This document shows, one piece after another, positions 33,284 through 43,200 of a stretch of DNA of 64,000 bases. Below the pieces are notes generated by a model that was not told the DNA's origin, searched no databases, and was given only the letters and a program-made list of their open reading frames with translations. The position numbers and the translations under genes were made by a program. Position 1 is the stretch's first letter; every line of letters starts with the position of its first letter. Source of the DNA: Streptomyces rishiriensis (GTDB lineage: Bacteria; Actinomycetota; Actinomycetes; Streptomycetales; Streptomycetaceae); the NCBI RefSeq assembly GCF_030815485.1, contig NZ_JAUSWV010000002.1, forward strand, positions 7,874,001 through 7,938,000. Direction: 5' to 3'.

Positions 33284-34770
33284 GCCTGCACCGGCTCGTC
33301 ATCGAGGCCGCCGTGCGCCGGCCCGGCGCGCCGGCCGTCAGCGCCCCGTCCGGTTCGTTCACCTATGGCGAGCTCGACGCGGCGGCCGACGCGATCGCGG
33401 CCAGACTCGACCGCCAGGGCGTCCGGCGCGGCGACCGGGTCGTGCTCTGGGCGGGAAAGAGCCCGGAGACGGTGGCGGCGATGCAGGCGGTCCTGCGGCT
33501 CGGCGCCGCCTACGTGCCCGTCGACGGCAGCAGCCCGACGGCCCGGGTCGCGGCCATCGTCCGGGACTGTGCGGCACGCGTCGTCGTCACCGACCGCTCA
33601 CGCATCCCGCGGATCTCCGGAGAGCCCGTCGCGGGGGTCCCCTGCGTCGAGATGGACGGTCCCTACGACCCGGCGCCGCCCCTCGACGCCGCCACTACCG
33701 ACGACGACCTCGCGTACATCCTCTACACGTCGGGATCGACCGGCACGCCCAAGGGGGTGTGCCTGACGCACCGGAACGCGCGGGCGTTCGTCGACTGGGC
33801 GCACGACGTGCTGGCGCCGACCGAGGACGATCGGTTCGCCAACCACGCGCCTTTCACCTTCGACCTGTCGGTGCTCGACCTGTACGTGGCCTTCCGCGCC
33901 GGCGCGACGGTGCATCTCGTCCCCCCTGAGCTGTCCTTCGCGCCGGCGCAGCTCGGCGAGTACCTCTACTCGGAGCGGATCAGCGTCTGGTACTCGGTGC
34001 CGTCCGCCCTCGCGGTCATGATGCGGTACGGCGGGCTGCTGGACCGTCCGGCGCCGGAGGCGCTGCACACCGTGCTGTTCGCGGGCGAGCCGTTCCCGAT
34101 CGCGCAGCTCCGCGACCTGGCCGGCTGGACCGGCGCGCGGATGATGAACCTCTACGGCCCGACCGAGACCAACGTGTGCACGTTCCACGAGGTCACCGAG
34201 GCGGACCTGGACCGCGACCGGCCGGTGCCCATCGGGATCGCGGCCGGTGGCGACCGGGTCCGGGCGCTGCGGGCCGACGGGGGAGTCGCCGCCGTCGGCG
34301 AGGAGGGCGAACTCGTCGTGGACGGCCCCACGGTGATGGCCGGTTACTGGGGACACCCGCCGCAGAGCGGCCCCTACCGCACCGGCGACCTGGTCCGGGT
34401 CCTGCCCGGAGGGGCGTTCGACTACCTCGGGCGCCGCGACCACATGGTCAAGATCCGCGGACACCGGGTCGAACTCGGCGAGGTCGAGTCCGTGCTCGAG
34501 AACCACGCCGACGTCGCGGAGGCCGCCGCGGTGGCGGTCGGCGAGGGCGTCGACACCCGCCTGGTGGCGTTCGTGGCCCCGCGGAAGAGCGAACTCGGGA
34601 CCCTGGCCCTTCGCCGGCATCTCGCCCTGCACCTGCCGCGCTACATGGTCGCGGACGAGGTGCGGATCCTCTCCCCGCTGCCCAGGAACGGCAACGGCAA
34701 GATCGACCGACCGGCGCTGCGGGCGCGCGCCGGCGGCGCGGAACGAACAGCGCACGAACCGGATGCGTGA
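33280..34770 (+). CDS. discrete adenylation enzyme, predicted L-proline-[carrier] ligase
   Basis: A 496-residue stand-alone adenylation domain. Core motifs: YILYTSGSTGTPKGVCLTH (A3), NHAPFTFDLSVLDLYVAF (A4), MMNLYGPTETNVCTFHE (A5), YRTGDLVRV (A7), GHRVELGEVES (A8) and the lysine of A10 in NGNGKIDRPAL. The A4 to A5 text, in particular SFAPAQLGEYLYSERISVWY and VLFAGEPFPIAQLRDL, is very like the PltF/RedM/PigI proline-activating group, so it should form prolyl-AMP and load the carrier at 34801. Start GTG 33280 overlaps the previous stop. No condensation or carrier domain is fused. The proline call is inference from family resemblance and operon partners. Confidence 0.87.
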   Translation: MSLHRLVIEAAVRRPGAPAVSAPSGSFTYGELDAAADAIAARLDRQGVRRGDRVVLWAGKSPETVAAMQAVLRLGAAYVPVDGSSPTARVAAIVRDCAARVVVTDRSRIPRISGEPVAGVPCVEMDGPYDPAPPLDAATTDDDLAYILYTSGSTGTPKGVCLTHRNARAFVDWAHDVLAPTEDDRFANHAPFTFDLSVLDLYVAFRAGATVHLVPPELSFAPAQLGEYLYSERISVWYSVPSALAVMMRYGGLLDRPAPEALHTVLFAGEPFPIAQLRDLAGWTGARMMNLYGPTETNVCTFHEVTEADLDRDRPVPIGIAAGGDRVRALRADGGVAAVGEEGELVVDGPTVMAGYWGHPPQSGPYRTGDLVRVLPGGAFDYLGRRDHMVKIRGHRVELGEVESVLENHADVAEAAAVAVGEGVDTRLVAFVAPRKSELGTLALRRHLALHLPRYMVADEVRILSPLPRNGNGKIDRPALRARAGGAERTAHEPDA

Positions 34771-34800
34771 CCACCACCTCCCCACCGAAAGGGCGGCGCA

Positions 34801-35073
34801 ATGACCCTCGATGAGGTCACACCGCGGATCACGACCTTCATCAGCGAGAGCTTTCTCGACGGTGACCCGAAGGGTGAGCTCACCGAGTCCACCCCGCTGC
34901 TCGAATGGGAGATCCTCAACTCGATGAACAGCGCACTCCTGCTCAACTTCCTGCGGGAGGAACTGCGGGTCGACGTACCGTTGTCGTCGATCAACGCGGC
35001 GAACTTCAGGGACATAGCAGCCATCAGCACACTCGTCTCCGGCCTGGTGGCCGTTCCCGCGGAAGGTGTCTGA
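34801..35073 (+). CDS. peptidyl carrier protein for prolyl/pyrrolyl group
   Basis: A 90-residue acidic carrier protein. The attachment serine is S41 in the segment LLEWEILNSMNSALLLNFL, where the usual GxDS is replaced by LNS, as in carriers of the pyrrole-2-carboxylate pathways. The surrounding four-helix pattern and length are normal. ATG 34801 follows AAAGGGCGGCGCA. It lies 30 bases after the adenylation gene and 5 bases before the halogenase gene, so it should carry proline through oxidation and chlorination and then hand the pyrrolyl group to the first KS of the PKS. It needs phosphopantetheine, and a Sfp-type transferase is encoded at 36468. Confidence 0.87.
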   Translation: MTLDEVTPRITTFISESFLDGDPKGELTESTPLLEWEILNSMNSALLLNFLREELRVDVPLSSINAANFRDIAAISTLVSGLVAVPAEGV

Positions 35074-35078
35074 CAGCC

Positions 35079-36425
35079 ATGAGTGTCGACTACGACGTCG
35101 TGATCGTCGGCGGTGGCCCGGCCGGGTCGAGCGCCGCTGCCTACCTCGCCAAGGCCGGCAAGTCGGTGGCCGTGTTCGAGGGTGAGAACTTCCCCCGTCC
35201 GCATGTGGGCGAATCGCTGGTTCCGGCCACCACGAGGGTGCTGCTGGAAACCGGGGTCATGGACAAGATCGAGGCGGCGGGCTTCCCGCGCAAGTACGGA
35301 GCGGCCTGGACGTCGTCCCGGACGCGCAACGTCAACGCCGACCAGGCCGGCGCGTTCACCCACGAACTCGGCGTCGCCGACATCCTGTTCAGCGAGCGCG
35401 ACCAGCCGGGGGTCGACCGGGACTACACCTTCCACGTCGACCGCAGCCGGTTCGACCTCATCCTGCTCAAGCACGCCGAAAGCCTGGGCGCCAAGGTCTT
35501 CCAGGGGATCCGCGCGATGCGCGTGGACTTCGACGACCCGGCCAAGGTCACCGTGACCTGCAAGGTGGGCTCGAAGGAGGTGGACGTCACCGCGAAAATG
35601 GTCATCGACGCCTCCGGCCGCCAGACCATGCTGGGCCGGCAGCTCGGCACCAAGGAGGCGGACCCCGTCTTCAACCAGTACGCCATCCACGCCTGGTTCG
35701 ACGGGCTGGACCGCTCCTCGGTCGCCAACAGCCCCGAGAAGGTCGACTACATCTACGTGCACTTCCTGCCGATCAGCGACACCTGGGTCTGGCAGATCCC
35801 CATCACCGACACCGTCACCAGCGTCGGGGTCGTGACCCAGAAACACCGGTTCGCCGAGGCGAACATGGATCGCGAGAAGTTCTTCTGGAGCTTCGTGGAG
35901 AGCCGGCCCGACCTGTACGAGGCGCTGAAGAAGACGGAGCAGGTGACGCCCCTGAAGGTCGAGGGCGACTACAGCTACGCCATGAGCCAGATATGCGGCG
36001 ACCGGTACGTGCTGATCGGTGACGCCGCGCGGTTCGTCGACCCGATCTTCTCCAGCGGCGTGAGTGTCGCGCTCAACAGCGCGCGGCTGGCCTGTCACGA
36101 CATCGTCGCGGCCCTCGACGCCGACGACTTCTCGCAGGCCAGGTTCTCCGCGTTCGAGACGAAGATCCGCAACGGGGTCCGCAACTGGTACGAGTTCATC
36201 TCGGTCTACTACCGGCTCAACATCCTGTTCACCACGTTCGTGGCGGATCCGCGGTACCGGCTGGACATCATCCGGCTGCTGCAGGGCGACCTCTACGACG
36301 AGGGGGAGCCGGAGGTCCTGCGCATCATGCGGGAGACCGTGACCGCCGTCGAGAACGACCCGACCCACCTGTGGCACTCGTACCTGGGCACGCTTCGGGC
36401 GCCCATCCTGGCTCCGGCCTTCTAG
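35079..36425 (+). CDS. FAD-dependent halogenase acting on carrier-bound pyrrole
   Basis: A 448-residue flavin-dependent halogenase. The FAD-binding GGGPAGSS is at residues of about 10-17, and the halogenase-specific WxWxIP motif is present as W236-V-W238-Q-I240-P241 (TWVWQIPI). ICGDRYVLIGDAARFVDPIF is the second FAD segment. The lysine that relays HOCl in this family is expected early, and K62 or K69 are candidates. Members acting on carrier-bound pyrrole (PltA, HrmQ, Bmp2, Clz5) share this operon arrangement, so mono- or dichlorination of pyrrolyl-S-carrier is predicted; the number and position of chlorines cannot be told. A separate flavin reductase is needed and none is in the window. ATG 35079 lies five bases after the carrier stop. 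Confidence 0.9.
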   Translation: MSVDYDVVIVGGGPAGSSAAAYLAKAGKSVAVFEGENFPRPHVGESLVPATTRVLLETGVMDKIEAAGFPRKYGAAWTSSRTRNVNADQAGAFTHELGVADILFSERDQPGVDRDYTFHVDRSRFDLILLKHAESLGAKVFQGIRAMRVDFDDPAKVTVTCKVGSKEVDVTAKMVIDASGRQTMLGRQLGTKEADPVFNQYAIHAWFDGLDRSSVANSPEKVDYIYVHFLPISDTWVWQIPITDTVTSVGVVTQKHRFAEANMDREKFFWSFVESRPDLYEALKKTEQVTPLKVEGDYSYAMSQICGDRYVLIGDAARFVDPIFSSGVSVALNSARLACHDIVAALDADDFSQARFSAFETKIRNGVRNWYEFISVYYRLNILFTTFVADPRYRLDIIRLLQGDLYDEGEPEVLRIMRETVTAVENDPTHLWHSYLGTLRAPILAPAF

Positions 36426-36467
36426 GTGGCCTGTACCGCCCGCGACAGCATTGCCGCCCTGTCCGGT

Positions 36468-37142
36468 TCAGCCCTCGTCCGCGGGAAGCGCGAGCGTCCG
36501 GGTCACCACGCGGACGCCCGGTGCCCGTACCGCGACGGAGGCGACCACACCGTCCCCCGCGGCAAGGTCGGCCAGCGACCAGGCGGTGATCTCACCGCAC
36601 GGGTCCGGCAGCGCCGTCACGGCGCCGTGGGCGGTCGTGACGATGCCGCGCAGATGGGTGGCCAGGCCGGTGCCGAGGGCCTTGGCCACGGCCTCCTTCC
36701 GGGTCCAGAAGCGCAGTACCTGGGCGTCCCTGAGCGCTTCCGGCAACGCGTCCACGGCCTGCCGCTCGCTCACGGACAGCGCCGTCCGGGCCAGCGCACC
36801 GCGGTCGGCCAGCGGCCGGAGGCGTTCGACGTCGACGCCGACCGGGGCGTCCCACGACACGGCGGCGGCCACAACGGCCTCGCCATGACTGAGGCTCACG
36901 TGCAGGCCCCCGGGAAAGACGACCAGCGGGCGCCCCCGCCCGTCGCGCTCCCAGGCCTGCCGGTCCGGCGCACATGACGAGTACGCCTCGACCAGTTGCC
37001 GGCCGACGCGATGTGCGGCGACGCGCGCCCGGTGGAACCGCCGGGCGCGCTGGTCCAGGCTGAGCGGCTCGTCCCGGGGCGCCGCGCCCACCGCCACCCA
37101 GACGGCGACGTGGCCGGTCCCCGCGAGCTGCGGCTCGTCCAC
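36468..37142 (-). CDS. Sfp-type 4'-phosphopantetheinyl transferase
   Basis: A 224-residue enzyme that transfers phosphopantetheine from CoA to the serine of carrier proteins. The two family signatures are present: VGVDVERLRPLADRG and RFWTRKEAVAKALGTGL, with LHVSLSHGEAVVAAAV before them. I prefer GTG 37142 because GGAGGGGG lies about nine bases upstream; a GTG at 37166 in the same frame would add eight residues. The gene is convergent with the halogenase gene (42-base gap) and divergent from the PKS gene, so its promoter and that of the PKS share a gap of only about 75 bases. It probably activates all carriers of this cluster. Confidence 0.9.
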   Translation of the reverse strand: MDEPQLAGTGHVAVWVAVGAAPRDEPLSLDQRARRFHRARVAAHRVGRQLVEAYSSCAPDRQAWERDGRGRPLVVFPGGLHVSLSHGEAVVAAAVSWDAPVGVDVERLRPLADRGALARTALSVSERQAVDALPEALRDAQVLRFWTRKEAVAKALGTGLATHLRGIVTTAHGAVTALPDPCGEITAWSLADLAAGDGVVASVAVRAPGVRVVTRTLALPADEG

Positions 37143-37219
37143 GGGTCGCCCCCTCCGGTATCCCACGGGATCCCGATGCCGAATTGCGGAAGATCATTGT
37201 AGAGCGAGGAACATCTTCG

Positions 37220-40200
37220 ATGGCAGAACGACCGCTGACGAGCCCGTCCGCCCCATCGATCGCCGTCGTCGGCGTCGGCTGCCGATTCCCCGGCGACGCC
37301 CGCGATCTCGACTCCTTCGGCGCGGCGCTCAGGGCCGCGGCCACCGTCTTCCAGGACGTGCCCGCGAGCCGCTGGGACCGTGGGTTCGCCGGTCCGGGCG
37401 ATGCCGGTCCCGGCACCGCCAGTCATGTCGGCGCCTTTCTGGAGGAGATCGACCGCTTCGACGCCGCCTACTTCGGGGTCTCGCCCCGAGAGGCGAGCGC
37501 GATGGACCCGCAGCAGCGGCTCATGCTCGAGGTGGCCTGGGAGGCGATGAGCGACTCCGGGCGGCCCGCGGACGCCTGGCACGGCACCCGCACCGGGGCG
37601 TTCTTCGGGATGTTCGCCCACGACTACGCGACGCTGCACACCAAGACGCTCGGCATCCGGGGCATCGGGCCGCACTACGCCAGCGGAAACGAATCCAGCT
37701 TCGTGGCGGGCCGGCTGGCGTACACCTTCGACCTGCACGGGCCCATGGCCTCCGTCACCGCCGCCTGCTCCTCCTCCCTGCTGGCCGTGCATCTGGCGAG
37801 CCAGAGCCTGCGCTCGGGCGAGAGCGACATCGCTCTGGCCGGTGGCGTCAGCCTGATGATCACGCCCGAGCTGAGCATCTTCATGAGCAGGATCGGCGCG
37901 ATCTCGCCGACAGGGCGGTGCCGTCCCTTCGCCGCCGACGCCGACGGCATTCTCCGCGGCGACGGCTGCGGCGTCCTCGTCCTGAAGCGTCTGCCCGACG
38001 CCCTCGCCGACCGGGACCGGATCTACGGGGTCATCCGCTCGTCGGCGGTCAACCACGACGGCCGCAGCCTCGGCATCACGGCGCCCAACGGCAGCGCCCA
38101 GGCCGCTCTGCTGCGCTCCGCCCTCGGGAGTTCGGGGATCGACCCCTCCGACCTCGACTACGTGGAGGCCCACGGCACGGGGACCCCGCTCGGGGACCAG
38201 GTCGAACTCATGGCCCTGGACGAGGTCTACGCGCGGGACCGGGATCCGGACCGCCCTCCCCTCTACGTGGGCTCCAACAAGGCGGTGTTCGGACACACCG
38301 ACGGCGCGGCCGGGATCGCCGGCCTGCTCAAGGGGCTCTGGGTCATCAACTCCCGTGAGGTACCCGCGCAGCCCGACCCCGGACGGCTCACCTCCGCGGT
38401 CTCCTGGGACCGCGGCAGGATGGCGGTCCCGCTGAGCACGGTCGGCCTCGCCGGGACGGGCCGCCCGGTCCGGGTCGGGGTGAGCTCGTCCGGGCTCAGC
38501 GGCACGAACGTCCATGTGATCGCCGAAGGTCTCGAGCCCGCCGGTGCCGCGCCCGCGGGCCGCCCCGCCGGTCCCTACGTGCTCCTCGCCTCGGCCTTCC
38601 ACCGGTCGGGCCTGGCCGGCCAGGTCGCCGGGATGGGGGAGCGGGTGGCCGCCGAGGCCGACGGGCTCGGCGACCTCATCGCCTCCGCGGCGACCCGGCG
38701 GACGCATGAGCGGCACCGGTTCGCCGCCGTCGCCGCGGGACCGGAAGAGCTCACAGCGGCGCTGGGCGGGATCGAGGAGGCGCCGGACGGCACCTACGTC
38801 GGCGCCGTGGACCCCGAGGGTGCCCCCGAGCCGGTCTTCGTCTACTCCGGTCAGGGCGCGCAGTGGGCGGGCATGGCGGTGGACCTGTACGACACGTCGT
38901 CCGTGGTCCGTGAGGCGCTCGACGAGTGCGACGCCCTGATCCGGCGGGACGTGCGCTGGTCGCTGATCGACGAGCTGCGGCGGGTCGAGGACAGCCGGCT
39001 CGGCCGGACCGACCACGCCCAGCCCGCCCTCCTCGCCGTACAGATGGCGCTGACCGGGTGGCTGGCCGCAGGCGGCATCAGGCCGCGGGCCGTGATCGGA
39101 CACAGCGTCGGGGAGATCGCCGCCGCGCACGCGGCGGGCGCGATCACCCGCGCCGACGCCGTACGGATCGCTGTCCGGCGGGGCCAGATCCTGCAGGAGA
39201 CGGCGGGCCGGGGAGCCATGGTGGCGGTCCGCGCGGACCGGGACACGGTCCTGGCGGTACTGGCCGACACCGGCCTGCCGGTGGTGATCGCCGCCGTCAA
39301 CGGACCGGAGGCGGTCGTGCTCAGCGGCCCCGAGGACGCCGTCGACGCGGCGGTCGCGGCGGTCGAGGCGCGCGGCCTGCGGTGCAAGCGGCTGGCCGGC
39401 GACTACGCGTTCCACAGCCCGGTGGTGGCCGACTGCGGCCCGCGGCTGCGGAAGGCACTGGCCGGCCTCACCGTCGGCGTGCCCTCGGTCCGGTTGCTCT
39501 CCAGTGTGCTGCCCGACGACCAGGACGTGCGCTTCGACGCCGGCTACTGGCAGCGCAACCTCACCGACCCCGTGCTCCTGTGGCCCGCGATCGACCGGCT
39601 GCTCGCCGACGGCGAACGGGCGTTCGTCGAGATCGGCCCGCACCCCACGCTGACCAGACCGCTGGCGGACGCCGTCCGCCGCCGTGAGCGCCACGGGCCG
39701 GTGACGGCCACCTTGCACCGCGGCGAATCCGGGCCGCTCTCGTTGCACAGGACACTCGCACGGCTCCACGTCAGCGGTGTCGACGTGGACTGGTCGAAGA
39801 TCACCGGAACGCCGGACCGGTACCGGACGCTGCCCGTGCCCTCCTGGGGCGGTGACAGGTTCTGGCTGCCCGGCGTCGAGCCCGGCGAGCAGGGGCTCGC
39901 GCCTGCGGCACCGGCACAGCTGCGTCTGGGGCTGCTCGACGCCGACGGCAGGGTGATCGGCGAGATGGTCGCGCGACCGGCGGACGACGATGCCTCGGGC
40001 GCCCACGGCAGGGAGGGCGTACCGGCCCCGGCGGCCGCGCCCGCTGTGCCTCACGCACCCACGCCGGTACCCGCTTCCGCGCCCGCTCCCGCCTCTGCTC
40101 CCGCAGGGAAGCCCCAGGTGCCCGGCGGGACGCAGCGCCGCGTCGAGGAGCACGTCGCGGCGGTTCTCGGCCTCTCCGGCGACCAGCCGCTCGCGCGGCG

Positions 40201-43200
40201 GCGCGGGCTGTTCGACCAGGGCCTCGACTCGCTCACCGCCGTCGAGCTGCGGGACCGCCTGTCCGCCGGGTTCGGCCTGGAGCTGCCCACGACGATCGTC
40301 TTCGAGAAGCCGACGATCGAGGCGCTCACCGCCTTCCTGGAGGAGGCCGCGTCGCAACCCGACGGCCCGCGCCGGACGGCCTCGTCGACGCCATCGCCCG
40401 GCGGCCCGGCGGACGAAGGCGAGCCGTCGGACGACGCCGTCGCGGTGATCGGCATGGCGTGCCGGCTGCCCGGCGCGAGTTCGCCGGAGCAGTTCTGGTC
40501 GCTGCTGACGGAGGGCCGTGACGCGGTCCGTGACCTGCCGGCAGCACGACGGGCCGAGCCGATCTGGGCGGAGGCCGGGTCCGACGTCCCGATGCGCGGC
40601 GGCTTCCTCGACGACGTGGAGGGCTTCGACGCGGAGTTCTTCCGAATCTCGCCGCGCGAGGCGAAGTCGCTCGATCCTCAGCACCGGCTGCTTCTCGAGG
40701 TTGCCTGGGAGGCGCTGGAGGACGCCGGGCAGCCCGCGCGGGACGGCCGGGCCGCAGGTGTCTACTTCGGCCTCAACACCGCCGACTACCAGCAGTTGCT
40801 CACCCGCGACATGGCCCACGTGGACCACTTCTACGGGACCGGTACGACGTTCGCCGCGGCCGTCGGGCGCCTGTCGTACTTCCTCGGCCTCAGCGGCCCC
40901 AGCATCGCCGTCGACACCGCCTGCTCGTCGTCCCTCACCGCCGTCCACCTGGCGTGTCAGGGCCTGCGCGCGGGGGACTGCGAGATCGCCGTCGTGGGCG
41001 GGGCGAACGTGATCGTCGCTCCCACGGTGTCGGTCTCCATGGCCGGGGCCGGGGCCCTGGCACCCGATGGACGCTGCAAGACCTTCGACGACGCGGCCGA
41101 CGGGTACGGCCGGGGCGAAGGGGCGGCGGCGCTCATCCTCAAGCCGCTGGGCGCGGCGAAGCGGGACGGGGACCGCGTCTACTCGGTGATCCGCGGCACC
41201 GCCGTCAACCAGGACGGCGCCAGCGGCGGCATGACGGTGCCCGACGCGTCCGCGCAGGTCGCCGTCATCGAACGGGCGGTCAGGACCGCGGGCTGGGCGC
41301 CACGCGAGGTCGACTACGTCGAGGCGCACGGCACGGGAACGCCCCTCGGCGACCCCATCGAGGTCCGCGCTCTCGCCGAGGCCCTGGGGGACGGGCGCAC
41401 GGCGGACGAGGCACTGCTCATCGGCGCGGCCAAGGCGAGCATCGGCCACCTCGAGGCGGCGGCCGGTGTCACCGGGCTGCTCAAGGTGGTCCTCGCGCTC
41501 CACCACGGCGAGCTTCCCCCGCACCCGCTGAACCGGCCCTCGACGCGCATCGACTGGGCGAGTCTTCCCGTCTCCGTGGTGACCGAGCGGCAGCGGTGGC
41601 CCCGACGGGACCACCCGCGCCGGGCCGGTGTGAGCTCGTTCGGTTTCAGCGGCAGCAACGCGCACGTCGTCGTCGAACAGCCGCCGGAGACTCCGGAGGC
41701 GGCGACGGTTGCGGCCCGCCGGGCACCCTATGTCCTGATGGTCACCGCGGCGGCCGAACCCGCGCTGCGCCAGGCGGCCGGGCGCCTGGCCACCCGGCTC
41801 CGGGAGGCTCCCGCCGACCTGGACGCCATCGTCTTCACCGCCGCCTACCGGCGCACCTGGCTGGGCCACCGCCTCGCCGTCACCGGCCAGGACGCCCCCG
41901 CCGTCGCGGCGGCCCTCGAGGCGGCCGCACGCGGGAACAGCACGCCGACCGCCCGGTCCGGGCAGGTGACCGAGGAGACGGAGCGCTCCGTCGCCTTCTG
42001 GTACGGAGCCGAACCGCCGTCCGCCGCCCTGCGTGAACGGCTGACGGAGCTGCCGGAGTACGCCGGTGCCCTGCGCTCCTGCGCCGAGCGCCTCACCGCG
42101 CTGACCGGCGCGGACATCGACCCGCTCGGCGAGCCGTCGGCCGACCTGCCGGCCGCCTACCTGCTGTGTCACCACGTCGCGGCGGCCCGGCTGTGGAGCG
42201 CCGTCGGCCTGGCGCCCGACGCAGTGACCGGTGAGGGCGCGGGCCGGCTGGGTGCCGCCTGGGCGGCGGGACGGCTGGACCTCGACGACGCGCTGCGCCT
42301 GGCCGCCGGGCAGGGGTCCGGCGTCGAACTCCGGGCCGCCCGCACACCCGAGGTGCCGGCGGACGGCGAGGGCCTCGCCGTGTCCTGCGACGACCTGGTG
42401 CGGCGGGTCCGCCGCGGTGTGCCCGCCGAGCGGCCCAGGAACCTCGCCGACGACTTCTGCGCCGAGGGCGTGGACGCGCTCGTCGACGTCCTGGCGAGGG
42501 ACCTGCCCGATGAGCTGGCCGTCCGGTTCGGGGTGGAGACGGACACCGACGACCCGGTGCACCGGTTCGCCCTCACGGCGGCGGAGCTGTTCGTGACCGG
42601 TGCCGCTCCCGCTCCGGCCCAGGCGTCGCGCCGGCCTGTCAGCCTGCCCGCCTATCCGTGGCAGCGCCGCCGCCACTGGTACCGCGAAGCCGTAGACCTG
42701 CCCGGTGACCGGCCGGCGGTTCCGTGGGTGATGTCCGCCGCCAGCGCCACCGGCCTGCGGGCACGTGCCGCCGCGCTGCGGGACTTCACGGCACGGAACC
42801 CGGAACCCGGCCCCCTGCCCGTCGGGTCCTCGCTGGCCGCGCTGCCGCGCTCGGCGGCACACCGCGCCGTCGTGCTGGCCGCCGACGCCCGCGGCTTCGG
42901 CGACGGGCTGACCGCGCTCGCGGACGGCAGGACCGCGCCGAACCTGATCCGGGGCAGGGTCGGCAACGACCCGAGGATCGCCCTGGTGTTCCCGGGGCAG
43001 GGCGCTCAGTGGCCGGGAATGGCCGCCGAACTCATGGCGGCCCAGCCGGCCTTCGCCGAGCAGATGCGCGCGTGCGGTGAGGCACTGGCCGAGTTCACCG
43101 ACTGGTCCCTCGCCGACGTGATCGCCGGTGCACCCGGCGCCGCGTCGCTCGACCGGGTCGACGTCGTGCAGCCCACGCTCTTCGCGGTGATGGTCTCCCT

